DNA of 64,000 bases from Macrocybe gigantea (lineage: Eukaryota > Basidiomycota > Agaricomycetes > Agaricales > Callistosporiaceae). Positions 11,214 through 26,536 of this stretch are shown piece by piece. Numbering within the stretch: position 1 is the stretch's first letter; each line of letters opens with the position of its first letter. The position numbers were made by a program, and so were the translations under genes. The notes under the pieces were generated by a model, which had not been told where the DNA came from, ran no database searches, and saw nothing but the letters and a program-made list of their open reading frames with translations. The stretch covers positions 248,001-312,000 of the forward strand of contig SJRY01000276.1 of assembly GCA_011319805.1 (NCBI GenBank), read 5' to 3'.

Positions 11214-14200
11214 ATGAGCACCCGTTCCAAAGCCAAGCTCGCTGCAGTCGCTCCATCTCATGACCCCCGAACCCCCGATCTAAGAAGGAGAAAAAGCCTA
11301 AATCCGCACGCCTGCACAAGTCTCTCTCCGTCGCTTCCGAGTCAGAACCGAGAAAGAGAACAAAGTCAAGAGTCTGAAACGACCCGCCAAACCCACATCG
11401 ACAAAGAAAGTAGCATCCCAGGCAAGCACCCCTCCAGATTGCACCTGTGGCAAAGGCGACGATGGTTCACCGATGGTCTATTGCGAAGAGTGTGGCGTCT
11501 GGTAAGCAGATCCTTTCTCGTCCCTTCCCAACGTCGTCCTCAGCATCTTGGTCAGGTATCATTTTTCCTGCGTGAACCTCAGTGAACGAGAGGCGGAGGA
11601 TATAAGTGAGTTGTCGCCCTTTCATGGCTGCTTCGCACAGAGCTGATCAGTCGCTTTCAGATATTTACATATGTCCCTCTTGTACTAAGAAGACAGGTCG
11701 CAAGACAGCTAGTGAGTACTTGAGGTTCTGTTTCTTACGTAGTCCTGTCGTCCTCCACGTAGCTTGTACCCGTGGAGAGCCGTTTTATGTATCTTTCGCC
11801 TCGTGTGTCAGTAGTGGTGCCACTCAAAAGACATGTAGTGCATTGTCCCAGCTACAAGGGTGCTATGAGTTCGTTCTGGCTTGCCCAAGCAGCCCTGAAT
11901 AGCTTGTACTTTATGAGCGGCCAATTAGACAAGGCGAAAGATCATGTACCTTGAATTACTTTTTTTTTTCTCTAATTTTTTTTCTGCTTTTTTTTTTTCT
12001 AGATTTGCCAGATATCATCTTTTCAGTTCACTAACACATACTTCTTTCTACAGTGTCATGGGAAGGGCCCGAGGCCGTGGAGGAAGTGGATGTGATCAAT
12101 GCGACGCCCAAGCCAGCCAAGAAGCCTCAGACGATAAGGATACCGCGAGATCTACCACCAGAATCGCCGACGGAATCAGAAGACAACATGAGCAGCGAGG
12201 ACGAATACGAGGAACCGCAGCCCAAGGCTAAGGGCGGCAAGGTATGCGTCATCCTGTTAATTTTCTTTTTCCATCGTCAATTTACCCCACCTGTTTCTTC
12301 CCTTCAGACACGACGCACATCCGTTTCATCTGATTCGGACTCGGATGCGTCTGGGTATGGAGGGCGTTCAAACCGCAATCGTCACAGGAAGCGTTCTAGC
12401 TCTCCTGCCCAAGGTCTCACGCGGCTCAAGCGCAAAGGCGAGACGCAGTCCCAGGGCCCCTCCGCAAAGCGGAAAAAGTCCTCCGCCGCCGATTCGAATC
12501 CCGCAGACGACCCGACCCGGAAGTATTGTTTGGGAAAACTGGAGGACCTTTTCCGTGATATATTCCTCAGATATCCTCATGTACGCAACGAAACTCACGA
12601 TGACGAGCACACGAACCAAACGAGTGATGCATCTGCTGCCGCCGCCGTTGTGCAAAAGGCACCGGACGAGCTGACAGAGGAAGAAAAGTCGCGCATTGTG
12701 GACGACTCCAAGAAGTTTGCTGATGAGCTTGAGAAATGCATTTTCGAGATTTATTCTGAGCCGGATAAGAATGGCAATCCGTCTGCCGCTTCAAAGTACA
12801 AGTATGTCTTCGTTTCGCCGTGGTTATGTACTGCTTTGCTGATTTTTTTTTTTGTTTCCCTGCAGAGATCGTTTCAGAATGTTGCAGTTTAATTTGAGCA
12901 AATCCGACCGTGTTGTCGTTCACAGGCGCATAGCGTCAGGCCTTTTGACTCCCAAAGAGATCTCAGTCATGTCTTCCACTGACTTGGCGAATGAGGAAAC
13001 CAAGCAGTCCATCATTATGGCCGAGAAAGAGGCCCTCGAGCACTCCATCCTCACGCCCACAACGGTTCCACGCGCAAAGATCACGCACAAGGGGCTCGAG
13101 GATATTGAGGACATTCATGGCAACACGACGAGTCTGCAGGAGCAGGAGCGCCTGCGCATCGAAGAGGAGGAGCGCCGCGAGCGCGAGCGCCTGGCTCGCC
13201 TTCGCACGCAAAGGCGCCAGCGCACAGAGTCTCTGTCCGTCCCGCCCGAGTCACCCCTCGTCGCCAACCCGACCGCAATGGCGTGGGGTGCCCCGCCGCC
13301 CGTCCCACAGCATGCCACCGAGTCCCCGATCGAGGCCGTGCCGCCTGGTCCGTCCTTCGCTCTGGATAAGCCCGATCTCGTCCCGCCGCCCATGCCTGAG
13401 GTACCGCCGCCCTCGACCGAGCCGGAGCTGAAGCTCGAAGACTTTATCAACATTGACGACGAGGCGCAGCCGGCTGAGACTACCGTGAAGTCTCCCCAGA
13501 CCCAGGTGGTGGAGCAGCCACCACCACCCATTAACACGGCGGTTGCACAGTCGTTGCAGGTGGATGTGGACAAGTCGCCCTTCACATCGATACCGACGAC
13601 GACGACGCCGGTGGACACACCCCGCAAGCCATCCTTCAATCTTGACGCTTTGTGGTCGGGCCCTCCGAGACCAGAGAAGGAGCCAGAGATTCAGCCCGCG
13701 GCAGCGCCTGTTATCGAAGTCCCTTCTGCCTCCGTTTCAAGCGAACAGCCAAAGGATATCGTCATGGAGTCGGACACCCTCGGCGCAGACGATCAGGACT
13801 TTGACATGTTCTTGGAAGAGAAGGAAGCTATGGGCCCTTCCCCAGAGGTATTGCAAGCCGCATTCGAAGCCACTCCCCAGGTTTGGCAAGGAAAGGTAAC
13901 GAATTCCTTTGCACCTATTACATGCGATCCATATCTGACCCACGCTGCCTTTTCAGATAATGATGCCGTTGGATTCGACTGTTCCTCAAGAAGTGCCTGT
14001 CGTCGCTCGGCAGATGGGTGGCAGATCCTTGGGGTATGACTCACCACTCTGGAAGACGCTATTTCCTTCCGATATCATGCGCATAGATGGGCGCGTCCCT
14101 GTGGACAGCTCCGCGAAGTTCTTGACCCAAATGCGGCTGAACGCGACCAAGGAGCTCATCGCCGTTGCATTTTCGCCCTCACCGTCCTCCAGCGACATCA

Positions 14201-15152
14201 GTTTCAAGCTTTTGAGCGATTTTTTGATTGCCAAAGGGTACGTATCTGTTCGCGAATTTGGAAATTCATCGCAAACTGACAAATTCGGATCATATAGCCG
14301 ACACGGACTTGTGTTTCCGTGGGCCACAGGCCGAAAGAGAACACGCCGGGGCGCGAAATGTACATCGTGCCTCTCATCTCGAGCGATCCGCTTCCGGACT
14401 TCATCGAGCTGCTAGACGGTCTTAGCCTCCCGAAGATCAGGACATCGAATTACTTGATTGGAATCTGGATCTTGGGCAAAGGCAAACTTGTCCTTCCACA
14501 CGAAGTAGCTGCCCCCTCGCCCCCACAACCCATCATCCCACAGCTCCCGCCGAACATTCAACTCCACAATCTCCAAAACCTGCAGCTGCCACCGCCCACC
14601 TCGCCGAATGTGCCGCCAATTCCATCCACGTCTTCTCTCGCTGCGGAGGTGGCGACTCTCACGCCAGAGCAGATTCAGCTCATGATCCGCACGCTCACCT
14701 CCAACCCTTCCATAGGGTTGACCGCCGGCGCTGCTGCTACACAGGTACCCCAGCCTTCGTTTTCTCTCACACCGGCGCCGCCCCCTCCACAGGGCGTACC
14801 ACCAAACCAGCCAGGCCTTCCCCACCCGCAACAGCAGCAGCCTCCGCCATGGCCTCCTCACGCGTACCCGGGTGTGTATCCGCCACCCCGCGCGCAGGTC
14901 CCACCTCCACAACTCGGGACGCCGCCGCAGATGTCTGCGCCGTACGATCGCCGCGACCACAGGACTGACGGGCGCCCTCCTCAGCAACATGACGGAGGCG
15001 AGAGAGGCGGCAGGCCCTGGCGTGGGCGTCACAGAAACCGCGGACGGGGTGATTACCCACATAAACCAGTGGATTCGGGCTGGCCGCGCAGGCCTCGCGC
15101 CGAAAATGGCGGAGCAGGCGGAGACCCTCAGAGCCCGACCAGACGTTGGTAA
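11214..15152 (+). CDS. bye1: Bye1-like transcription elongation regulator (PHD finger, TFIIS central domain, SPOC)
   Basis: Domains appear in the order expected for fungal Bye1 and animal DIDO/PHF3 proteins, which bind RNA polymerase II and histone H3. A PHD finger spans about 11435-11695 (CTCGKGDDG, YCEECGVWYHFSC, YICPSC) across two introns. A Ser/Lys-rich linker follows, then a TFIIS-like central domain at about 12510-13065 (RDRFRMLQFNLSK, HRRIASGLLTPKEI). A Pro-rich linker leads to a SPOC domain at about 13890-14480, ending YLIGIWILGKGKL. The Pro/Gly/Arg-rich tail stops with TAA at 15150-15152. ATG 11214 is chosen because MSTRSKAK opens the disordered basic leader. The frame is broken near 11272-11276, 11371-11376 and 14321-14323, and each break is fixed by one extra base. 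Identity is strong by architecture; the gene name is by homology. Confidence 0.85.
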
Positions 15153-15363
15153 CGGAGATGAAATGAAGGGTTTTAAGTCTTCTCACAGTTCTCTTTGTAC
15201 TATCTTTATTTCACTTTGGTCCCCGGTTATGTACAACAAATAGTGGTACGTGAAAGAAAACAAATGTCTGAAATAGTGAAGAAAAATTCCTTTATTCAAC
15301 ATCCAATAAACCCAAAACCGTATGAGCGTTAGATTGCACGACTTGCAGCCATTGTGGCTCGGT

Positions 15364-16978
15364 TCAGTCGTGTATCTGCACCTTGATTGCTCCTTGGGAT
15401 GGGTCGGCAGCGACATGGAAGGCACTTATCGCGTCCTCGAGAGCAAACTTGTGTGTAACGAGGGGCTTTAAATTGATCAAGCCCCCAGCAACCAGCCGAA
15501 TCGCTTTAGGATACTAGGAGGTCCGTCTGGGCATGGAACCAGGAAAAAGTTCGATCCAAAGACGCACTTGGTTAGCATAACGGAATTGGAAACTAACGTC
15601 GATCTCGTTGGCACTCAGGTGCATGAACGGAAACTTGGCAGTATCACTCAATCAACATAGTGCTAGATGACGTTGAGCTGAAAACAATCATACATTTTGT
15701 TCACTTTTTCCAACGCCAATAATGAACACTTTGCCGCCAAACTGGACTGACTAAAGAACATTCGCCATTACACATCGAATCGTGTGCAGCAGCTTAGAAG
15801 GACTTACGTAGATGGCCGCATGGACGCTGCCTTCGACGCCAGTACATTCTAGAGCTACCTTCAAGGGCACTTCAGCGACCTTCTTGATCTGCTCTGCCTG
15901 TTCTTTGGATGTGGTGCTGCGTTCGATGAGCACGGTGCGGACGCTCGGCACGAGCTTCTTTGCAAAGTCCAAGCGACTCTGGAAGAGGTCCGTGATGACG
16001 ATAGGTTCTGCGCCAGCCGCCCTAGCAGAGAGTAGCGTGACCAGTCCAATGGGACCTGCGCCACTGATTCCAAGGAGTTGCGGATTTAGTGTTATGCTGT
16101 AAGAGGTATCTGCAGTCTTCGCTTACCAGATGAGCGTTGGGTCACCAAGTCGAAGGCCAGAACGCTCTATACCGGCTAGGGCGACGGCCAGGGGTTCACA
16201 GAGGGCTCCCTCCTCGAAGGAGACTGAATCTGGCAAGCGATGCAACCACTGTGCCGGGTGCAAGTGCCATCTTGTGAGAGTCCCTTCGAAAAGGTGAATA
16301 ACAACTGGGCCGGGGAAGTAGAAGGTAATTCGTACCATGGTATGGCGGTGTCGAGAAGAAAACGACGTCTGGGCAGAAATTGTACTTGCCGGTCCGGCAG
16401 GCGTCACACGATGGCTGCGAGCAAGGAACTCCCGCCTCGATCGCGACGCGATCACCTGCACAGCACTCAATGCGATTGCCAGCGCTCGAGTATCACTTTT
16501 TTTCACCAGGTTTTAGATCTGTGACTCCCTCTCCTACTTCGACGACTTCGCCTGCAGACTCGTGTCCAGATCCACACTGCGAGCAAGACGTCACTAGGAG
16601 GTCCATAGGGCGCCATCAGCCACAAGCACTGACCTCGTCGGTTACAACCATAGAGTCTCCGATTCTCCCATGTTTCCAGAAATGCACATCACTCCTACAA
16701 AGACAATTATTAGGCATTAATAGGGGCAGAAGGAACGCCAATACTCACCCGCAAATGCCTGTTGCCCTGACGTGAAGGAGGACTTGGCCAGAACCAGGCT
16801 TTGGGCGAGGCTTCTGTACAAGGTGAACTTCGTGCTTCTCATTGTAGAACGCCGCGATGTTGGCCATTTTATCAGGCACCTCGCCTTGCACAAGAACCTT
16901 AAATTCTGGGTGGTCAAGGACTTTACGAGGATTGTAGATTTCGACGTGGCTAAGCTGGACTGTAGCAGTGGTAGACAT
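15364..16978 (-). CDS. lad1: Zinc-dependent polyol dehydrogenase, probably L-arabinitol 4-dehydrogenase
   Basis: A medium-chain dehydrogenase/reductase that oxidises a sugar alcohol with NAD+, most likely L-arabinitol to L-xylulose in fungal L-arabinose catabolism. Catalytic zinc ligands are in [14 protein letters not shown] and GHESAGE. The structural zinc lobe shows four Cys ([18 protein letters not shown]). The Rossmann block [19 protein letters not shown] is at about 16030-16125. The stretch [16 protein letters not shown] closely resembles known L-arabinitol dehydrogenases. The C-terminus reads [15 protein letters not shown] to TGA at 15364. All exons, separated by about seven short introns, join in frame without correction. 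It is convergent with the Bye1-like gene. A sorbitol or xylitol dehydrogenase is the main alternative. The N-terminus is about 35 residues longer than typical. Confidence 0.85.
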
Positions 16979-17379
16979 GGTAAACGGAATGATTTTAGGA
17001 TTCTGATAATCAGCCAGAAGCTATATACCTACTTAGAGCAGTTCTGTAGTCATGCATGAGGACCGACGTCGTCTTCGGTCCGGGCATGCGTTGATCCGGC
17101 CCGACAACCACTTTGATTCAAAGGATGAAGCATACCACATTCTTGCATACGTACTTGCTCTAGATGCCCTTTTATCAGGCCAGCCAGTATGTCGTTTCCT
17201 AGGAATTCCTGATCATTAAACAGCCCTACAAGTATAGATACATTTTTTTTCCAAACGGAACAGTAGAAAGCATGGGTAACATTAGTGTCGACAAGCCCGA
17301 TCCCTTTTCAAGCCAATCCAGTCCTATTAAGGCTGATTTCCGCCAGTGAACCGTTTGAACGTGAATCTGCAGGGGTGTA

Positions 17380-19344
<1,965 letters not shown>

Positions 19345-19857
19345 GGCGAGGAGGAAGTCTAAAGATCGACGAAACAGTCGAGTGGAAAGCACACGCGGAA
19401 CAGATGTACGGATGGCAACGGTTCAACTAGCGTATTTAATTCCCGTCGCAATGGTTGCCCAGGAGGCGCTTCATTAGGGACATTAGCCCGTGACTAGTTA
19501 AGCGATGAAGACACCTTTCTATCACGTGGCGCGTCGAAACCATGACTTTTCTCACACTCGAAGCTGATAATCTCTGAGTGATATACTTAAAAGCAGTACA
19601 TGCCGTCGAAGTCCCCTCCAGATATGCCTCCCCGGAAGCATCAAGAAACATCAAGGAGCTCATATAATTCCATTTCATCCTTTAGGCTTCCCACAGCGCT
19701 ACACACCAAAGTTGCGACCCAATGTCAATTTTGAAAATGGAATAAGTTCTTAATTTGGGAAAAAATATTTACTTTGTATCCTGTAATACTGTATTTTTTG
19801 GTCATTGTACTGTACATACAGAAGTGAGCTACGATGGGTAACAAAAACATCTCGATT
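19345..19857. other. Intergenic between NDR kinase 5' end and helicase 3' end
   Basis: About 510 bases. A short minus-strand frame at 19436-19678 shows no recognisable features. The left part should be the promoter of the NDR kinase and the right part the helicase 3' UTR. The part near 19735-19830 is AT-rich. Confidence 0.4.
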
Positions 19858-21417
19858 TTAAGAACGTCGCCGCTTATTGAACGTGGGCATTCCCGCTTCA
19901 ACGACATCATCATCCCTGTCCTTGTCATCGCCCTTGTCTATCACCATTTGTCGCTTCCCCCGACCAGCGCTGTTCTTTCTAGATTCATCACGAAGTTGAT
20001 TCGCCGCAATCCTTCCCGCTTCCTGCACTCGCTCACGTAGCAACGCTATCTCCTGCTCATCTGTTGCGTATAGTTCGAGTTTTCTGCCAATGGCTTCTTC
20101 TAAGCGTAGCATTATCTCCACGTCATATTGCGTCACCATTAATATCGATTTTCCAGCTCGTCCCGCGCGTGCGGTACGTCCGACACGGTGTATGTAATCC
20201 TTGGAATTGGAAGGTGAATCAAAATTAATGACAATGTCCACAGAGGGAACATCCAATCCTCTAAGGAGACGATTAAAATTAAAATTCCAAAATCTTTCCC
20301 AGAACAGAGATTAACAGACCGGCTTGCAATATCCGTCGCGACCAGGATCTTCGCCATACCACTCTTAAATTTGTTGAATGCGCCTAGTCGCTGGCTTTGG
20401 GATAGTTCACTGTGAAGAGGTAGCGCGGAAAACCCCAGAGAACGGAAGATGATGGTCAGCCTGTGACGAGAGAGGTCTGAACATGAGCACATGATGCTGA
20501 ACGTTTGTGTGTACCTCTTTGCATTCTGAACTGTTCGTGTAAAGATAATGATGGTGTTCTGTGCCAATGAATTGGCTAAGTGCACAAGCATGACCTCCTT
20601 TTGAACCAGAGGGCAAAGAATGTAATATTGTAGGAGTGTATCCACGGTCACATACCTAATCATAAGAGAAGGGGTGTTCAGAAAACAGAGTGGATAAAAG
20701 TTTGGTTGCGTGGATCTCACTTATGTGCAGATGCTTCAACGCGCATGGGATTTCTAAGGTTTGCGCGTTGCAGTTTCTCAACACTGCTTGTCATTGTCGC
20801 AGAGAAAAGATACGTCGTCCGTTCTCGAGGAATTATCTTTAAAATCTCATCTATCGAAGCCTGGAACTCCGGATTCAAAAGACGATCTGCCTCGTCGAGC
20901 ACCTGAAAATGGACGAAACAATCTACGACGCAGACTTCGGGGGCGATGAACGTACAAAAAATTTCATCGTCCTTAAGCTAAAACCCTTCGTTGTTTTGAG
21001 GTGATCATGCAACCGTCCAGGAGTGGCAACAATAATGTGTGGCTTCTTTGCTAACTGGAGAGCTTGCTGAACCTTGTCTTCTCCGCCCACAATGACAATA
21101 GACCGGACTCCCATGGACGCCCCAATGGCCTCGAATTGAGCCGATGTTTGGTAAGCAAGTTCTCTGGTTGGTGAAAGGACGCAAGCGAAAAGACTCTGCG
21201 GTTTATTCCATAGATGTTGGAGTATGGGGATGACGAAAGCTGCAGTTTTCCCTGACCCTGTTGGCGCAAGCGCAATAATATCGCGTCCTTCCAAGGCTGG
21301 TCCTATGGACCTCGCTTGTATTGGTGTAGGATCCAAGTAATTTAGTTGTGAAAGAGTCTCGAGAAGGGGGTCGCAAAGTCCAAAATCTGAGAACGCCTTG
21401 GTCGAAATCGTCAACAT
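19858..21417 (-). CDS. rrp3: DEAD-box ATP-dependent RNA helicase, Rrp3/DDX47 type
   Basis: A nucleolar helicase family needed for 18S rRNA maturation. The Q-motif region [18 protein letters not shown] is followed by motif [30 protein letters not shown] and [10 protein letters not shown]. Then come [18 protein letters not shown] and the C-terminal motif [13 protein letters not shown]. The tail [19 protein letters not shown] with [12 protein letters not shown] is characteristic of Rrp3/DDX47 rather than Dbp8. It ends in a basic KRRRS tail. Four exons join in frame with GT-AG introns, and no correction is needed. Start at 21417 ([13 protein letters not shown]) places the Q motif at the usual distance. 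It shares a 120 bp divergent promoter with the Prp4 gene. Confidence 0.93.
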
Positions 21418-21537
21418 ATGGAATTGAGGGGCTGCTGGTGTGCCTCTGATCAGAGGTGTGAAGTCACGATGTCACAGCTCAGGTAGGATCGTGACCCGCT
21501 AAGTCCTATTCATATTTACTCTCGATCCCTTTTCATC

Positions 21538-23551
21538 ATGTCCGAATTGACCTTGGATACGCTTGTGGATGATGGTAATTATCTAGGCTCAGAGAGAGCC
21601 AGAATAGAGAACAAGGTTATCCTGGATGAGCTTGAAAGGAAGAAGAAGGCGAGGAGCATGGCTGTGCCGACGGACGACAATCGCGTCAAGGCAAGACTGC
21701 GAGAAATCGGCGAACCCATAACTTTGTTTGGGGAGCGGGTACGCCTTACTCGCAGAATTCCATCCATATATCATGAATAAACGTTATACAGGCTGCAGAC
21801 CGGCGCGACCGTCTCATTTATGTCTTATCTCAAATCAACGCTGCCCGTGGCGATGAAGCTATGCAAGTAGATGAAGAATCGTCAGAGGAGAGTGAACGAG
21901 AGGTGGAGTGCATCGTCTCGCGTCCTAAGGCTTTTTTTTTTAATAATAGTTTCATTCCAGGAAGAAGAGTTTTATACACCGGGCTCATTGGAGCTGTTGG
22001 AAGCCCGGCGTCGTTTAGCGGAGTATTCTTTGCCTAGGTTGGACTTTCCCTACCTACTGGTGATTTTCACAAGGTGCTTACTATTTCACTCTCGTTCGTC
22101 TTGTGTTATTCGGGGCAGAGCTCAAAAGCGTATCGCTCAACAGCGGATAGACAGCAAAATGGAACTAGGCAGAATCGTTGATATTCGGAAAAAAGTATTC
22201 TCAGAAGTCAAAGTGCGTCGCCGTCTCTTGATGTATTACCGCAATTGACACTGTCTTGCAGAAATATGCCAACCTTGGGTCTCAAATAGGCGATGAAAGA
22301 CCGATATCCCAAGTACGATTTGCACCTAATAACGAAATACTGGCTACTGGAAGCTGGTCAGGAACAATCAAACTTTGGAATGTCCCAGCCTGCACTCCAA
22401 TTCGTTCGTTACAAGGTTCGCAAAAATTTGCCAGAAGGGCTTCTTTGTTGTTGAATATATTTGAAAAAAAAATACTTGCAGGGCACAGTGATCGGGTAGG
22501 AGGCGTTGCTTGGCATCCGCGGGCTACCTTGACACAGGGCGCAGATTTGGTCAATCTCGTGAGTGGAGGAGGGGAAGGCAATGTCCTCTTGTGGTCGCGA
22601 AATAGGTGAGAATTCTATGCCATCTGTTCGGAATCCTCGCATCTCATCATAGTTTGGATCGCCGCAGAGACTCTCCATTGTCCATTTTGAAAGGCCATAA
22701 AGGCCGCATCTGTCGCGTGGCTTTCCACCCATCGGGGGACTATGTCGCCAGCGCGAGCTTTGACACAACATGGAGATTGTGGGACGTCAACACATCAAAA
22801 GAGTTGCTGCTGCAAGAAGGCCACTCCAAAGAAGTGTATTGCGTGGACTTTCAACATGACGGAGCATTGGTCGCCTCGGGGTATGTCTTTCATTGTTCTG
22901 GATTGGGTTTTGTTGACCATACATTTCCAGGGGACTGGACGCCATTGGTCGTGTCTGGGATCTACGGACAGGCAGAACTGCTATGGTCCTTGACGGACAT
23001 GTCCAAGCCATTTTTTCCATCGTGTTTTCGCCGAATGGGTAGGTCCCTGACTCTAGCCCCTGCCGCTCCGTCTTCTGATACATTCCCAACCGCGCAGTTA
23101 CCAGATCGCCACGGGGGCTGGAGATGACACCATCCGAATATGGGATATGCGTTCTCTGAAATCACTGTACACAATCCCTGCCCACCTTTCCAATGTCTCC
23201 GACGTCCGATTCTTCCACGCTGACGACATCCATTTCAAGCCCAAGGCGAATTCGGACGTCGTCATGAACGGTGTGGATGGTGACGCCAGCCGTGATACAC
23301 CAGATTCGGACAAGGGACTGGCATATGAAGAATGGAGGTACCGGTCTGGGCTGTTCTTCGCGAGCGCGGGCTACGACGGCTTCGTGAAACTGTGGAGCGC
23401 GGACGATTGGCAGCTTCTCAAGACGCTTACGACAGATTCGGGTAAAGTCATGTCGGTGGATATTTCAAACAACGGTAATCTGCTTGCGTCGGGCACATAC
23501 AATCGCAATTTCCAGCTATTTGCACCGGAAGATGCCTCTACAACAGTGTAG
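21538..23551 (+). CDS. prp4: U4/U6 snRNP WD40 splicing factor Prp4/PRPF4
   Basis: A core protein of the U4/U6 (tri-)snRNP in the nucleus. The N-terminal splicing-factor motif is seen as [11 protein letters not shown] (about 21710-21740). A helical region follows ([20 protein letters not shown]). Seven WD40 repeats start near 22300: [96 protein letters not shown], and a last repeat ending [13 protein letters not shown] before TAG at 23549-23551. About seven short introns all join in frame. The start [13 protein letters not shown] at 21538 lies 120 bp from the divergent helicase start. Confidence 0.93.
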
Positions 23552-23673
23552 AAAAGAACCAAAACAGCTTAAATTAGGGATTTGAATGCGAGGCATTTTA
23601 CAATTGTGTGGTGATATGCAGGAAAGCCATTTTTGTAAAACACATCGAAGTCCTTTCATCTTCAAGCATGTTA

Positions 23674-26536
23674 TCAGATGACTCCATCTCGAACCTGGGA
23701 AGATGCATCAGTCAAGTTCATGCAGGGCGCAATCCCCAAAAACCATTTTACCTTTTGCATGAACCCAGAAACGCGCCCAATATCAACTATTTGAGAGTCG
23801 CTCTCAACGGCGACGATTAGATTTTCAAGCATCTACGACGTGACGCGTTTAGCAGTGGTATCGTGATGAAGCATAAAGAGAAAACTCACATCTTCAACCT
23901 TGTCGATGGGTATACCGGTACACAGCGCCACAATCTTCTTGCACTGGTACTCCTTCACTGCGCTCGCGCCCTGCAAACTCTTGAGCCTCGCCTGCATCAG
24001 CTTCTCCATCCTCAGATGCCACATCTTCAGCCTCCGCAGCCTCACTAAGCTCGGCACCGAATCCGTCGTGGGCATCGGCGGCTCGGTGTCTACATTGAAC
24101 GAAATGTCCACGGAACCTCCAATCCCGGCCATCGTAGAGTTCGATCCGCGCTGCTGGAACGGGGGGCCCGCGGTCAGGCGCCCGTCCGTGCCATCCAGCT
24201 CCGTCCGACCAGTCCAGTCGAAACTGTCCTCGTCCGCGATAGCTTTCTCGACATTGCGCAGGCGTTGCTTGGCCTGGTCGAGCTCAGCGCAGCGTGCCTG
24301 CCACGCGGCCAGTTGTCTCCTCTGCTCGGACAACTCACGTGTCGCCGCACGGAGATGCGCCTGCGTGACGTCCAACGCATCCTGTTTTGCTTTTATCTCG
24401 CTCTGGAATTCACTGCTGAGATTCTGTATCATAGATGTCATGTCTGTCATGTTTTGCATTAGAAACGGATGCAGGACAGGATCTCGCTAAGGGCGTACCT
24501 GCGATGACATCCTGACTTTTTTGTACAGGGGCGGATGGGCCTGTACGCAACGACGACAGCAGATCTTCCGCTCTTGGGCCACCGCTCAGCTCCTATGCTT
24601 GGCTTAGAAACGGAGGTAAACATGAGAAAGAAAAGCAGATGCGTACTTCAGTTTCAACGCCAAAGTCGCCTGGTCGCAAGCCAAGTTTGTTCGGCAATAT
24701 TCGATTTGCTCCTACATCCAACAACGTCCTGACTAGACTCCTGTTGCCCACCCTAGCGGCAATATTAAGTGCTGTATCGCCATGCTCATCCTGCAGGTCC
24801 ACAATGGATTTGAAATCACCACCCTGGTTCTGAGCAATCCAGTAGAAGATCTGGTCAAGGTAGTAACGCGCTGCAATGGCACGTCCTTTGATGCCTGCGA
24901 CGGAGCAGATATGATGCAGAACGGATTTACGAGAGGTGTCCAAAGTCCGAATGGATGGGTGGAGAACGCTCACGAGAGTGTGGAATGTCTGATGATCGGC
25001 ATTGTCTGTGGCCAGGCAAGCCCTGATTAAGGGTGTCTCTCCCAGGAAATTGCCGCGATGTATGTCGGCACCAGCGTTTACGAGAGCCTGAACGGTCGAG
25101 TGACGCGCCAGGCTCGCCGCGACGTGCAGCGCTGTGTGGCCCTTGTCGTCAATGACAATGTCTACGGCGAAAGGGGAGGCAGACGTGGAGCCTGGTAGTT
25201 GGTCAGGTGGAATCTCGTGCAGGAGATCGAGCACGGTCGTCGGATCATCGCGTTGGCAGATGGCCGCCATGATGGCGGCGCGCCGTGGGTCCTTCAGAAT
25301 GGCCGAGGGATTCTGTAGCCTTGGAGCAACAGGTTTGGAGGCGAAACGCGTGAGGTGCGATACGCCTTCGGGAGGGCGCGTCTGGCCATCTTGGACAATT
25401 ATGTTCGGAGAGCGCTGCAGTCCATTTGAATCCTCGACCTGTATAGTTTGGGTTTCTTGATTTTGTGCGCGTTGGGGTAATTGCCACGAGGTTGGTTGCG
25501 AAGAGGACGGTTGAGGAGAACGTTCGCGTCGGGGGCGCTTCGTCGGTGAGGGCTCTCCTTCTCCATTCTGCTGTACGAGATGCACATAAGGACGTATCCT
25601 GTCGCTTGGCTGTATATCTGGTGCGGATTCAAGAGGAAGCGGCTGAGAGGATGAAGGAAAAGCTGGGTGATGGACGGGGGAACGGTTTCCAGACACGTCG
25701 ACATCTGCCTCTGAGCGAGTCCTCTTGAGCGAACTGCCTGGCGGAGGGGTCTGGGAAGGGGCGGAGAACGGGGAGGGTGCATATCCAGGTTGCGAATAAG
25801 GACCGGGGGATACATATCCAGCCGCACGAGATGCTGCATGTAATGCAGAAGTAGATGGCGTGAACAGGCCTTGGGCGCGTCCTTGGTTGAGAAGGCGCAA
25901 AGCAGAGCCGGGCATGATGGGTGGTGGGGCTAAGGCGGAAGGCAGAGCGGGCGCGTAATTACCTCCTGTACCCATACTTGAGTAGGAAGAAGACGCAGAT
26001 AGAGGACGAGGTGATGCAGTACCACCAGGAGTTGTAACAGGAAGAGCATTCAGCGAATTGGTGGAAGGCGTAAAATCGAAGAGTGGTGCGAGCAGCGGGG
26101 CGACACCATATTGCAATGCAATTTCCCGGCCTTTGTCGAGCGGAATCCTGGAGAAAGGTAAGCGGACTTGAGGAGTCTGGGACCACGCCCGAGGTCGGAT
26201 ACGCACCAAGTTCCCTGGTATTTTCCGTAGCCTCCTTGGACAATCTCGTGTTTCCCAGGCAATATCTCTTTTTCGAGTATTTTCGTGCGACGCCCTTTGT
26301 CGACACCGGCAACTTTGAGGATTTGGGTCGCGTTCACGTACGAGTCGTTGCGGCGACGCATGACTGCGATGCCTCTGATCATGCACTCGTAGACCTAGAG
26401 CCGAGAAACGCGCCATTGTCAGGAAATAGTGAATGACTGGGTGAGAGACGGTGCTTGCTTGTACGGAGGAGTAGACAGCATTGTATATCTTGACTGGGGG
26501 CTGGGTACTTCCTGTGGGCCGCTGACCCGACTGCAT
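23674..26536 (-). CDS. mbp1: APSES-domain/ankyrin transcription factor Mbp1 (MBF/SBF DNA-binding subunit)
   Basis: DNA-binding subunit of the G1/S factor MBF. The N-terminal APSES (KilA-N) domain is assembled from three exons: [12 protein letters not shown], then [20 protein letters not shown] with [16 protein letters not shown], then [16 protein letters not shown] Pro/Ser-rich linker follows, then ankyrin repeats ([60 protein letters not shown]; about 24650-25160). A coiled-coil region (about 24230-24440) and a conserved C-terminal helix with a small last exon end in VRDGVI and TGA at 23674. Start at 26536 (MQSGQRPTG) is chosen because upstream Met codons lie in a non-conserved stretch. No frame corrections are needed. 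It is divergent with the Yvc1 gene. Confidence 0.92.

Noticed and set aside
13115..13639. Minus-strand frame rich in Gly/Ser opposite the Pro-rich bye1 linker
   Set aside because: Antisense shadow of a proline-rich segment.
14412..15062. Long minus-strand frame opposite the bye1 tail
   Set aside because: It mirrors the Pro/Arg-rich coding sequence of the SPOC gene; open length comes from GC-rich codon bias.
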